DNA of 14,882 bases from Bacteroidales bacterium (lineage in GTDB: Bacteria > Bacteroidota > Bacteroidia > Bacteroidales > Dysgonomonadaceae), in assembly GCA_012841425.1 (NCBI GenBank), contig DUUR01000279.1:1-14882 (forward strand), given 5' to 3'. Every line of letters begins with the position of its first letter. Position 1 is the stretch's first letter. The position numbers and the translations under genes were made by a program. Shown in pieces: positions 1 to 8,152 of the stretch. The notes under the pieces are model-generated. The model was not told where the DNA came from, did not search any database, and was given only the letters and a program-made list of their open reading frames with translations.

Positions 1-19
1 CTAAAAAGATGATATATCA

Positions 20-1927
20 CTAGACACTAACGCGGTCGTCTTCTAAACTAAGCTCTCCCATATCGATTTTAAAACGAATTACTCTAATAACTTTTTCACT
101 TCTTTCATCTGTATCCAGACCTTCTTTAAAATTATCAACCAACTCATTGATACGATACGACACTCTTGTTTTAAAGAGATTGTTTAGCTTTTCCTCTATT
201 TCTTTAAATTCATAGTTTGTAAGTCCTGTCTTATTCTTTTTTAGACAGACATCACAACACCCGCAATCTTTTACATCCGACTCTCCAAAATAAATAAGCA
301 AAATTCTACTTCTGCATACACCCTGTCGTTCTACATAATCTATCATTGAATATATACGATGCTCGAAGCGTTTTTTTCTCTCTTCATAGATTTTACGTGG
401 AATAGAAACAAAATGGTTTTCTTCTCGTGAAGAGGTAAATATAATAAATGGAGTTTTCTTTGCCGGTATATAATTAATATAACGAAGCCTCGAAAGAGTT
501 ACTAGCATCTCGTACACCTCTTGCTTGCTCTTCCCAATTCTGGCGGCAAGCATTGATTCATCTATATATACATCGTCGGCAAACACTCCTGTATAACTTC
601 TTAATATAGTGTGTATCAAACCATCAATATCACTATCAAATTTGAGAGAGTATAGTTCATCTCTAAAAATCTGAAAACGCAGACGAGAACGGGAGTCTAT
701 CTCCTCTGTGTATTCTACATATCCAGCAAGCTCTAATATCTTTAAGGCGTGGTGTGCTTGTAGTTGTGGAAACTTGAAACTTTTACAAAAATCATGTAAA
801 TCAAAATCGAATACTCTTCCAAAACCAGAACCTACAGCTATTTGAAAGTAATTACCTAAAGCTTCATATACACGTTTTATGAAATCTCTTTCTGGAAATG
901 AATCAGAAATTCTCTTTTTAAGTTTTGCACTATCGGCTTTGGTATATAATATTATTGAGTATGAGGTTAAACCATCTCTGCCTGCCCTACCCGCCTCCTG
1001 GAAATACTCTTCAGGCGAATTGGGTAAATCGAGATGTATTACAGTACGCACATCGGGCTTATCGATACCCATTCCAAAAGCATTTGTGGAGACAATTACA
1101 CGGCATTCATCGGTCTTCCATGAATTCTGCTTTAAAACTTTTTCGGTGTATGAAAGACCCGCATGAAAAAAATCTGCAGATATACCTTCTTTCTGAAGGG
1201 CAACTGCAACTTCTTTAGTGTACCTTCTGCTTCTAACGTATACAATGCTTGTTCCTGGAACTGACTTAAGGATATGCAGAAGTTCGCCAACTTTATTTTC
1301 TGAAGCGCGTACTACGTATGACAGATTACTTCTAGAGAAACCTGTTCTGAAGACATTCTTTTTCTTAAAACACAGCTTTTCTTGTATATCTTCAACTACT
1401 TCTTTAGTGGCAGTTGCTGTAAGAGCCAATACAGGAACGTTTTCCAAAACAACTCTTATATCTGCTATCTTTAAGTAGGAAGGCCGAAAGTCATAACCCC
1501 ACTGAGAGATACAGTGCGACTCATCAACAACCAACAAGCATACATTCATTGCTTGCAGCTTTGCAAGAAAAATATCTGACGATAACCTTTCGGGAGAAAC
1601 GTAAAGAAATTTATAATCCCCGAATATACAATTTTCTAGAGTTGTGATAATCTCATTGCGCGACATACCAGAATAGACTGCAGCAGCCTTAATTCCTCTT
1701 TCTCTGAGGTTATCCACCTGATCTTTCATCAGAGCAATAAGAGGTGTAACCACAAGACATATACCCTCCATTGCCATCACAGGCACTTGGAATGTAAGCG
1801 ACTTTCCACCTCCTGTTGGCATTAAGCCAAGTGTATCTTTCCTTTCCCAGACAGATTGAATAATATCTTCTTGTATAGATCTGAAAGAAGTATATCCCCA
1901 ATACTGACTAAGTATTTCGTGAAACAT
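20..1927 (-). CDS. recQ: RecQ-family ATP-dependent DNA helicase
   Basis: A 3'-5' superfamily 2 DNA helicase expected to unwind recombination and repair intermediates in the cytoplasm. In the 635-residue product the Walker A motif GLMPTGGGKS is at 34-43, the motif II box is DESH (135-138) followed by CISQWGYDFRP, motif III TATAT is near 170-174, and motif VI QEAGRAGRDG is at 310-319. The RecQ zinc cluster is present as C538-x16-C555-x2-C558-x2-C561, the same spacing as in E. coli RecQ. It lies about 220 residues after motif VI, far later than in E. coli. The stretch between (about 345-530) looks like two winged-helix-like units (around 380-405 and 455-490). Only about 74 residues follow the zinc cluster, so no HRDC domain is seen. 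The start overlaps the recJ stop as TAATG, suggesting coupled translation. The family call is firm; which RecQ paralogue this is remains open. Confidence 0.95.
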   Translation of the reverse strand: MFHEILSQYWGYTSFRSIQEDIIQSVWERKDTLGLMPTGGGKSLTFQVPVMAMEGICLVVTPLIALMKDQVDNLRERGIKAAAVYSGMSRNEIITTLENCIFGDYKFLYVSPERLSSDIFLAKLQAMNVCLLVVDESHCISQWGYDFRPSYLKIADIRVVLENVPVLALTATATKEVVEDIQEKLCFKKKNVFRTGFSRSNLSYVVRASENKVGELLHILKSVPGTSIVYVRSRRYTKEVAVALQKEGISADFFHAGLSYTEKVLKQNSWKTDECRVIVSTNAFGMGIDKPDVRTVIHLDLPNSPEEYFQEAGRAGRDGLTSYSIILYTKADSAKLKKRISDSFPERDFIKRVYEALGNYFQIAVGSGFGRVFDFDLHDFCKSFKFPQLQAHHALKILELAGYVEYTEEIDSRSRLRFQIFRDELYSLKFDSDIDGLIHTILRSYTGVFADDVYIDESMLAARIGKSKQEVYEMLVTLSRLRYINYIPAKKTPFIIFTSSREENHFVSIPRKIYEERKKRFEHRIYSMIDYVERQGVCRSRILLIYFGESDVKDCGCCDVCLKKNKTGLTNYEFKEIEEKLNNLFKTRVSYRINELVDNFKEGLDTDERSEKVIRVIRFKIDMGELSLEDDRVSV

Positions 1928-3642
1928 TATACCCTTATATCTTTTACCATTAATTGTGTGAACGACCTGTTGCCATGTGTATTTTCCTCAATTGTATAGC
2001 AAATATCTACTGGGAAACCATCTTTAATACGCTTGAAGCTATCGTGTTGAGCAAAAGCAATGCCAGGCATAAAAGTATTGGTAGACTGATCAACCATTTC
2101 GAGTTTTATATGTCGTTGCGATTTTCCTACCAGTCTACTGTTTCCTGTATCAAATACTTCTCTTGTTAAGAAAACAGGATTCTCATTATCGGGCCCAAAT
2201 GGATTAAATAACTCTAAACTTTCAATAAGCCCAGGAGTAATTTGTGAAAATGTTATCTCTGCATCAACTGTAATCTGTGGCGACATCATCTTTGGTTTCA
2301 TACCGTCAAATGAGAGGGTGTTGAATCTTTCTCTAAACATAGGGAGGTTCTCTTCTCGCAAAGTAAGTCCGGCAGCGTAAGTGTGCCCACCAAAATTCTC
2401 AAGAATATCTCTACAAGATTCAATTGCCTTATAAACATCAAATCCTGGTACAGATCGCGCAGACCCAGAGATCATATCGTTAGATTTTGTTAGAACAACC
2501 GCAGGTCGATAATATTTTTCACTTAATCTAGATGCTACTATTCCAACAATACCTTTGTGCCAGTTTTCGTTATAAAGGACAATACTCGTTTGAGACTCTA
2601 TATCAATATTTTTTTCAATATAATCTATGGCTTCATCTGTAATCTTTTTATCTAATTCGCGTCGATCTAGATTATACTGATCTATATTTATACTTTTCTC
2701 TCTTGCAGACGTCATATCATTTGCCAGCATAAGGTCAACAGCCTCTTTACCATTCATCATCCTTCCAGAGGCATTAATACGCGGTCCTATTTTAAATACA
2801 ATATCGTTAATGGTAATATGCTTTCGTTGTAAACCGCACACCTCAATTATTCCTCTCAATCCAAAGCTTGGATTAGAATTGAGCTGCTTTAAGCCAAAAT
2901 GCGTCATCACCCTATTTTCACCAGTGAGAGGAACAATATCAGCTGCAACACTAACTGCTACTAAATCAAGTAAAGGTTCTATCTCAGAAAGAGGGTAACC
3001 GTTTCGTTGAGAAAAAGCTTGCACCAGTTTAAAGCCAACACCACATCCCGATAGCTCATCGTACGGATAAATTGAATCGGTGCGTTTTGCATCAACTACA
3101 GCTATTGCATCAGGAAGTTTACTATCCGGCACGTGATGATCTGCAATAATAAAATCTATTCCTTTCTCTTTTGCGTATTGTACTTTGCTTAGAGCTTTAA
3201 TACCGCAATCGAGAGAGATAATGAGCTTTACACCCGTTTTCACGGCATAATCGATTCCCTGAATCGAAATACCATACCCTTCGTCGTACCGATCCGGAAT
3301 ATAATAATCTAAATTACTAGTTATTCCTCGAAAAAATTTATAAACCAAGGCTACCGCTGTTGTGCCATCTACATCATAATCGCCATAAATAAGTATTCTC
3401 TCTTTATTGCCTAGAGCCTTCTCAATTCTTTTTACCGCCTTATCCATATCAGGTAGTAAAAAAGGATCGTGCAAATCATCGAGACTTGGATTTAGGTATT
3501 TCATCACCTCCTCTTTTGAGTTAAACCCTTTATTTACAAGCAGCTCTGCTATTATGGGTAGTAAGTTTAATTCTTTCGCTAATTCATCTTTTTTATTCTT
3601 TTGGTAATCTGTTAGGGTTGAATAATTCCATCTGTAAGTCAT
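1927..3642 (-). CDS. recJ: Single-stranded-DNA-specific exonuclease RecJ
   Basis: A 5'-3' single-strand DNA exonuclease of the DHH phosphoesterase family, acting in recombination, mismatch and base-excision repair. The 571-residue product has the usual RecJ length. The metal-binding motifs are in order: DYDVDGTTA (88-96), LDCG (144-147), ADHH (167-170) and GCGVGFKL (199-206). The DHHA1 domain shows WHKGIVGIVASRL (361-373) and the substrate-binding GGHTYAAG (418-425). A C-terminal OB-like region (about 450-571) completes the protein. It is the first gene of a two-gene unit with recQ; its stop and the recQ start share one base. A helicase beside a 5' exonuclease fits the known RecQ-RecJ partnership in resecting DNA ends at stalled forks. 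The start at 3642 gives MTYRWNYSTL, which fits family N-termini; no Shine-Dalgarno sequence is present. All catalytic residues that can be checked by eye are intact. Confidence 0.97.
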   Translation of the reverse strand: MTYRWNYSTLTDYQKNKKDELAKELNLLPIIAELLVNKGFNSKEEVMKYLNPSLDDLHDPFLLPDMDKAVKRIEKALGNKERILIYGDYDVDGTTAVALVYKFFRGITSNLDYYIPDRYDEGYGISIQGIDYAVKTGVKLIISLDCGIKALSKVQYAKEKGIDFIIADHHVPDSKLPDAIAVVDAKRTDSIYPYDELSGCGVGFKLVQAFSQRNGYPLSEIEPLLDLVAVSVAADIVPLTGENRVMTHFGLKQLNSNPSFGLRGIIEVCGLQRKHITINDIVFKIGPRINASGRMMNGKEAVDLMLANDMTSAREKSINIDQYNLDRRELDKKITDEAIDYIEKNIDIESQTSIVLYNENWHKGIVGIVASRLSEKYYRPAVVLTKSNDMISGSARSVPGFDVYKAIESCRDILENFGGHTYAAGLTLREENLPMFRERFNTLSFDGMKPKMMSPQITVDAEITFSQITPGLIESLELFNPFGPDNENPVFLTREVFDTGNSRLVGKSQRHIKLEMVDQSTNTFMPGIAFAQHDSFKRIKDGFPVDICYTIEENTHGNRSFTQLMVKDIRV

Positions 3643-3676
3643 TTATATATATCATTTTTCATTTCTCTTTTGAAGG

Positions 3677-3693
3677 CCCGAACTCTCTTCGGG
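3677..3693 (-). repeat. Short hairpin in the recJ leader
   Basis: CCCGAA (3677-3682) and TTCGGG (3688-3693) pair perfectly around a five-base loop. Three of the six pairs are G-C, notable in this AT-rich spacer. It lies about 35 bases upstream of the recJ start, so it would be in the recJ-recQ mRNA leader if transcription starts further upstream. No run of T follows on either strand, so it is not a typical terminator. Function unknown. Confidence 0.4.
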
Positions 3694-3891
3694 AAGCGTA
3701 AGTTGTAGTAATCTCAATTTAGTCATTATTATTTTGAATCATTCCGATTTCATTTTGGACTACTCTTGAATCGTAAAGATACTATTATTTTTTTTGATAC
3801 TCCTGATTTGATTATAAATAATAATAAATTTAAGAGACTCAATTCTTCCACTAGACAGATGGTTGCTTTTCAAAATTTCAATAGAATTGAT

Positions 3892-3899
3892 TACCTTTG
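3892..3899 (+). promoter_or_regulatory. Bacteroidota -7 promoter box for mnmA
   Basis: TACCTTTG matches TAnnTTTG exactly. About 20 bases upstream is TTTC (3868-3871), a near match to the TTTG -33 element. Transcription would start near 3905, leaving a leader of about 15 bases before the ATG at 3921. Confidence 0.65.
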
Positions 3900-3920
3900 C
3901 ACCTCAAAATCAACGATAGA

Positions 3921-4985
3921 ATGGAAATTGCAGCGCTAGTGTCAGGTGGAGTAGATAGTTCGGTTGTAGTGCATCAACTTAAAGAGATGGGCTACGATCC
4001 CACCATTTATTATATTAAAATTGGAATGGAAGACAAAGATGGATACATAGACTGTCCATCAGAAGAGGATATTGAAATTGTTACATATATAGCAAAAAAA
4101 TACGGCTGTCGTTTTGAAATTGTTTCATTGCATGAAGAATATTGGGATACTGTGGTTAAATACACAATAGATTCTGTTAAAAGAGGTTTAACTCCTAATC
4201 CTGACATGATGTGCAATAAATTAATCAAATTTGGCGTATTTGAACAGAAATGGGGACACAACTTTGACAAAATTGCCACAGGCCACTATGCTTCTATCGC
4301 TCGTCTAGATGGGCTTGATTGGCTTTCTACTGCAAAAGACCCAATTAAAGATCAGACTTATTTTTTGGGCCAAATAAGCTATCTCCAAGCCTCCAAATTA
4401 ATGCTTCCAATTGGGAATTTAATGAAATCTGAAGTACGTGATATTGCCTTAAAACAAAACTTGCCTTCTGCAAAAAGGAAAGATAGTCAGGGTATATGCT
4501 TCTTGGGAAAAGTGAACTACAATGAATTTATTGAAAGATACTTAGGCAAAAAAGAAGGCCTAATTGTAGAGTTAGAAACTGGTAATATTCTAGGAAAGCA
4601 TCAGGGATACTGGTTTCATACTATTGGTCAGAGAAAAGGACTAGGATTGAGCGGTGGCCCTTGGTTTGTGATTAAGAAGGATATAAACAGAAATATCATT
4701 TATGTATCTAAGGGCTACGACACTAAGCATCAATATGGTGATATTATTAATTTAAAAGGTTTTGAGTTTATCACTAAAGATATTTGGGGTGATTTTGATG
4801 ACAAGAAAGAAATAACATTTAAGATAAGACATACACCTGAATTTACTAAAGGTTATATAACCAAAACAGGCGATATGTATACAATTCAATCAAATGAGCC
4901 TGTGCAGGGCATTGCGGCTGGTCAGTTTGGTGTTATTTATGATAATGACGCCAACTTATGTTTAGGCAGCGGCATGATAATATAA
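3921..4985 (+). CDS. mnmA: tRNA-specific 2-thiouridylase MnmA
   Basis: Adenylates and thiolates U34 in the wobble position of the Lys, Glu and Gln tRNAs, giving the s2U part of mnm5s2U. The 354-residue product opens with the ATP-binding PP-loop SGGVDSS (8-14). The first catalytic cysteine is C98 in [10 protein letters not shown] and the persulfide cysteine is C193 in [19 protein letters not shown] (143-152), TIGQRKGLG (234-242) and a C-terminal barrel ending in a CLGSGMII motif are also typical. A longer reading from a TTG at 3897 would add eight residues, but that TTG is the last part of the promoter -7 box, so it cannot be in the mRNA; ATG 3921 is chosen. It is first of three plus-strand genes. 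Bacteroidota often carry more than one MnmA-like protein, so this may be one of a set. Confidence 0.95.
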   Translation: MEIAALVSGGVDSSVVVHQLKEMGYDPTIYYIKIGMEDKDGYIDCPSEEDIEIVTYIAKKYGCRFEIVSLHEEYWDTVVKYTIDSVKRGLTPNPDMMCNKLIKFGVFEQKWGHNFDKIATGHYASIARLDGLDWLSTAKDPIKDQTYFLGQISYLQASKLMLPIGNLMKSEVRDIALKQNLPSAKRKDSQGICFLGKVNYNEFIERYLGKKEGLIVELETGNILGKHQGYWFHTIGQRKGLGLSGGPWFVIKKDINRNIIYVSKGYDTKHQYGDIINLKGFEFITKDIWGDFDDKKEITFKIRHTPEFTKGYITKTGDMYTIQSNEPVQGIAAGQFGVIYDNDANLCLGSGMII

Positions 4986-4995
4986 AGATTTATCA

Positions 4996-5003
4996 TAAAT
5001 TTG
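4996..5003 (+). promoter_or_regulatory. Possible -7 promoter box for the beta-barrel gene
   Basis: TAAATTTG matches TAnnTTTG and lies 18 bases before the ATG at 5022, in the short gap after mnmA. No clear -33 element is seen, and the AT-rich context makes a chance match possible. If real, the small secreted protein can be expressed apart from mnmA. Confidence 0.4.
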
Positions 5004-5021
5004 CTATCTAATAGAACTTAA

Positions 5022-5525
5022 ATGAAAAAAACAGTTGTACTACTAGCTCTATTTTTAACGTTCTCAACACCCAAAATTTTAGCTCAATTTGAAGGTACTT
5101 TTGGAATAGGACTTCAAACTGGATATGCAACAGAGGCAAATAGTCTAGGTGTGGGTATGCATATTCATTACTATAGAACAAATAATATCAGAATTGCTCC
5201 TTCGTTCACCTATTTTATTGAACGAAAAGGAGAAAACATGTGGATGATTGATGCAGATGCCCATTATATCGTTCCTGTTTCAATTACAGCCTCACTATAT
5301 CCTATTGCAGGGATACATTATTCCAATTGGAATTTTGATGTGGTTACACAAAGTCTGGCAAATGTGACGGAAACTGAAGTTAAGCATCGACCTGGTGCAA
5401 ACTTAGGCCTAGGTTTTCAACATGATATTGGATATAGAGTGAGAGCTAATTTTGAGCTGAAATATCAGTTCATAAAAGACTATTCACAAGTTGTCTTTAT
5501 GGCTGGCTTTGGTTTTTGGTTCTAA
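5022..5525 (+). CDS. Small outer-membrane beta-barrel protein, function unknown
   Basis: The specific family is not recognised. The 167-residue product starts with a clear type I signal peptide: MKK, a hydrophobic stretch (5-14) and likely cleavage after ILA at residue 21. The mature part alternates polar and hydrophobic residues in about eight short strands (roughly 25-34, 43-51, 55-65, 73-82, 88-103, 122-134, 138-150 and 155-167). It is rich in Gly, Tyr and Phe and ends in FGFWF with a terminal aromatic residue, as outer-membrane barrels do. This fits an eight-stranded OmpA/OmpX-like barrel of the outer-membrane beta-barrel superfamily. There is no OmpA peptidoglycan-binding domain and no lipobox. 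It lies 36 bases after mnmA and 27 before hflX, but shares no evident role with these cytoplasmic RNA proteins. The barrel prediction is by eye and moderate; its task is unknown. Confidence 0.75.
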   Translation: MKKTVVLLALFLTFSTPKILAQFEGTFGIGLQTGYATEANSLGVGMHIHYYRTNNIRIAPSFTYFIERKGENMWMIDADAHYIVPVSITASLYPIAGIHYSNWNFDVVTQSLANVTETEVKHRPGANLGLGFQHDIGYRVRANFELKYQFIKDYSQVVFMAGFGFWF

Positions 5526-5552
5526 CTCCACCAGATAAATTACAGAAAATAT

Positions 5553-6776
5553 ATGAAAGACTTTATAACTCAAGAGATAAAAAACGAAAATGCTGTACTG
5601 GTGGGACTCATCACATCTGAACAGAACGAAGAAAAGGTCACTGAATACCTTGACGAACTTGCGTTTCTTGCCGAAACAGCGGGATTAATACCAAATAAAC
5701 GTTATACACAGCGACTTGACTCACCTAACACTGCCACTTTTGTTGGCAAAGGTAAGTTAGAGGAGATTGAGGCATACATTAATGATGAAGAAAACAAAAT
5801 AGGAGTAGTAATCTTTGATGATGAATTATCGTCCAGACAACTGCGTAATATAGAGAAAGTACTCAAGATAAGAATAATGGACAGAACAAGTCTTATTCTT
5901 GATATTTTTGCAATGAGGGCACAAACAGCTCATGCCAAAGTGCAAGTAGAGTTGGCACAATATGAGTACCTTTTGCCAAGGCTAACTAGGATGTGGACCC
6001 ACCTTGAGAGACAACGAGGAGGTGGTGGAACAATTATGAGGGGACCAGGCGAAACTCAGCTTGAAACCGACCGCCGTATTATTCTTGATAAAATCTCAAG
6101 ATTAAAGCAGCAATTGAAAGACATTGACAAACAAAAAACTGTTCAAAGAAAAAACAGAGGTAAACTTGTGCGCGTGGCACTTGTTGGCTATACAAATGTA
6201 GGCAAATCTACTATAATGACACTACTTAGCAAGAGCGAGGTATTTGCTGAGAATAAGCTATTTGCTACACTAGACACCACAGTTAGGAAGGTGACAATTG
6301 CCAATCTCCCATTCTTACTTACAGATACAGTTGGATTTATAAGGAAGTTACCTACTCACCTGGTTGAGTCTTTTAAATCAACACTAGATGAAGTACGTGA
6401 AGCTGACATCCTATTGCATGTGGTTGACATCTCTCACCCTGCTTTTGAAGAGCAAATTGCTGTTGTTGAGAAAACTCTTTTTGAAATTGATGATACAGAA
6501 AAGCCTACAATTCTAGTATTTAATAAAATTGATGCTTTTAACTATACTGTTAAAGACGAGGATGATTTAACCCCGAAAAAAAGAGAGAACTACACCTTAG
6601 ATGAATTAAAACAAAGTTGGATAAGTAAAATGAAAGAAAACTGCATATTCATCTCTGCAATAGAAAAAGATAATATAGACTCTCTAAAAGATCTTATCTA
6701 CGAAAAAGTAAAAGAAATTCACGTTACTCGATTTCCTTATAACGACTTTCTATACCATACTTATGATGAAGATTAA
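5553..6776 (+). CDS. hflX: GTPase HflX
   Basis: A translational GTPase that binds the 50S subunit and splits stalled or hibernating ribosomes, mainly under stress. The 407-residue product has the HflX N-terminal domain with SPNTATFVGKGK (57-68) and FDDELSSRQLRNIE (88-101). It continues with the linker motif ERQRGGGGTIMRGPGETQLETDRR (152-175, family-typical) and a coiled helical pair (176-200). The G domain follows: G1 GYTNVGKST (212-220), G2 around T242-T243, G3 DTVG (258-261), G4 NKID (324-327) and G5 SAI (368-370). GFIRKLPTHLVESFKSTLDE after G3 is diagnostic. A short charged insert at about 335-350 lies between G4 and G5. It is the last gene of the mnmA unit, and its stop overlaps the convergent aspartate kinase gene by four bases. 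The identification is firm. Confidence 0.97.
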   Translation: MKDFITQEIKNENAVLVGLITSEQNEEKVTEYLDELAFLAETAGLIPNKRYTQRLDSPNTATFVGKGKLEEIEAYINDEENKIGVVIFDDELSSRQLRNIEKVLKIRIMDRTSLILDIFAMRAQTAHAKVQVELAQYEYLLPRLTRMWTHLERQRGGGGTIMRGPGETQLETDRRIILDKISRLKQQLKDIDKQKTVQRKNRGKLVRVALVGYTNVGKSTIMTLLSKSEVFAENKLFATLDTTVRKVTIANLPFLLTDTVGFIRKLPTHLVESFKSTLDEVREADILLHVVDISHPAFEEQIAVVEKTLFEIDDTEKPTILVFNKIDAFNYTVKDEDDLTPKKRENYTLDELKQSWISKMKENCIFISAIEKDNIDSLKDLIYEKVKEIHVTRFPYNDFLYHTYDED

Positions 6777-8152
6777 TTACATAAAGCATCGTTAAGTGCA
6801 ATTACAGCTTCTTCATATTGATCGCGTTTTATAACAAACTGCATATTTACTTGCATCAACGATTGAGCGAAGCTCTCGATATTTATGCTCCTTTCATAAA
6901 GAGCTTTAGAAGCTTTGTATAGAAATCCGGGTAGAGCAATATTTGTGCCCATTACACAAACAATGGCCATAGGTTTTGCAGATACCTGGTAGAATATATC
7001 ACTTATTACATTTATTAGTTCTTTACTTTTATCGTTATCCCACACTACCATGGTTATAGAGTTGGCATTGGTAGATTTTAAGATGTAACTAACGCCATAA
7101 TTTACGAAATAACTCATTATTCTTCCATCAAAACCTACCTCACCAACCATCATTGGGTCGTGCACCTCAATAGCTATTACTTTTCTTGATCCTGAGACTA
7201 TCTCTACTCGAGGTTCGGGCGAGATATAATCTGCAGAAATGATTGTTCCTGGATGGTCGGGTTCGAATGTGTTTTTAATTCTTATATCAATTCCAGCAAG
7301 CTCTAGGGGTTTTGCTGCTTTTGGGTGGATAGCCTCCATGCCGATATCTGCAAGCTGATCGGCAATTATATAATTGGTATGACCAACAGGTACGCTATTT
7401 TCAACTCCTACAATTTTTGGATCGGCACTAGACAGATGATACTCTTTATGGATAACAGCCTCATCAGCATTAACCTCAACAGCTATTTTACTAAAAGTAA
7501 CTTCACTATAACCACGATCAAAAGCCCTCATAATACCCTCAGTACCTTTTGTATACCCTGTTACAATACAAAGGACAGAACTGAAGTCGATCCCTTTAAA
7601 TTCTCTATGTATACGTTGATCAATTGTAAGTGGTTCGTTATCATTAAAACCACATAAATCTATGAAGCGAGCATTTATGCCGTTATTATTAAGAATATTT
7701 ACTGAGTTCCATCCCGAATGGGCTTCTCCTATAGAAGCAAGTATTTCTCGTGCGGCGAGGTGTATGTCGGTACGGTTTACATAACCCGAAGCTAACACCT
7801 TGCCAAGGCTATATAATAAGGTCTTGGCCTGATCTACACGAAATCGAATAAAATCACGAGCTTCTTTAAGATCAAGACCATAATCAGCAAATCCATCATT
7901 AATTAAAAGTAAACGCTGACAGAATGAGTCGAGTGCACTACTATAGTCTTCACCATCGAGGAATCGGTTATAAATACCAGGCTCTCCTGTTTTTTTGTGT
8001 TCAAGGAGCCAGTTAGTTACATTGTTATATGCTGATACCACAAAAATGCGATTATACAAATCTTCACCTTTACGATTGCCCTTAATGATATTCTGTAATA
8101 CATCTTGGAATTGAGACATTGAGGTGCCTCCAATTTTTTCTACTGTAAGCAT
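6773..8152 (-). CDS. ask: Aspartate kinase, ectoine-type (Ask_Ect-like) sequence
   Basis: Phosphorylates L-aspartate to aspartyl-4-phosphate, the first step toward Lys, Thr, Met, diaminopimelate and, in some bacteria, ectoine. The 459-residue product has an amino-acid kinase domain (1 to about 300) and a C-terminal ACT-type regulatory region (about 320-459, with TNANSITMVVW at 361-371 and MGTNIALPG at 401-409). The N-terminal motif is VEKIGGTSMS (4-13), not the usual KFGGTSV. The nucleotide-site segment reads EGIMRAFDRGYSEVTFSKIAV (205-225) where most enzymes have TTLGRGGSD. HKEYHLSSADPKIVG (235-249) replaces the usual DVDGVxTADPR. From memory these are marks of the Ask_Ect group found beside ectABC in ectoine producers. 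No homoserine dehydrogenase domain is fused. It lies 99 bases after maf with no consensus promoter seen. A 6-base-pair inverted repeat (8198-8213) lies about 45 bases before the start. Aspartokinase identity is strong; in vivo pathway is inferred. Confidence 0.9.
   Translation of the reverse strand: MLTVEKIGGTSMSQFQDVLQNIIKGNRKGEDLYNRIFVVSAYNNVTNWLLEHKKTGEPGIYNRFLDGEDYSSALDSFCQRLLLINDGFADYGLDLKEARDFIRFRVDQAKTLLYSLGKVLASGYVNRTDIHLAAREILASIGEAHSGWNSVNILNNNGINARFIDLCGFNDNEPLTIDQRIHREFKGIDFSSVLCIVTGYTKGTEGIMRAFDRGYSEVTFSKIAVEVNADEAVIHKEYHLSSADPKIVGVENSVPVGHTNYIIADQLADIGMEAIHPKAAKPLELAGIDIRIKNTFEPDHPGTIISADYISPEPRVEIVSGSRKVIAIEVHDPMMVGEVGFDGRIMSYFVNYGVSYILKSTNANSITMVVWDNDKSKELINVISDIFYQVSAKPMAIVCVMGTNIALPGFLYKASKALYERSINIESFAQSLMQVNMQFVIKRDQYEEAVIALNDALCN

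Larger units (their letters stand above)
3643..3920. other. Divergent intergenic region between recJ and mnmA
   Basis: A 278-base AT-rich spacer separating the two divergent starts. It holds the mnmA promoter at its right end, a small hairpin near the recJ start (3677-3693), and a weak minus-strand match to the -7 box (TATCTTTA, 3774-3781; last base off consensus) that could serve recJ. No tRNA, small RNA or convincing small ORF is seen. Confidence 0.7.

Noticed and set aside
1..19. Start of a further gene downstream of recQ
   Set aside because: The 19 bases hold only extra stop codons on the recQ strand and no start codon.
879..1478. Several overlapping plus-strand open frames of 86-97 codons
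   Set aside because: They lie opposite the strongly supported recQ gene, have no recognisable domains and look like antisense shadows.
2858..2874. Seven-base-pair inverted repeat with a three-base loop in recJ
   Set aside because: Short stems of this size are expected several times by chance in 15 kb and it lies in conserved coding sequence.
3774..3781. TATCTTTA on the minus strand as recJ promoter
   Set aside because: One base off the TAnnTTTG consensus, with no -33 element; too weak to list as a promoter by itself.
3850..7438. A 13-base word (CACTAGACAGATG) present both upstream of mnmA and inside the aspartate kinase gene
   Set aside because: One or two exact 13-base matches are expected by chance in a window of this size.
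7325..7657. Plus-strand open frame of 110 codons
   Set aside because: It is antisense to the aspartate kinase gene, whose protein is clearly conserved; no promoter or family signal supports the opposite frame.
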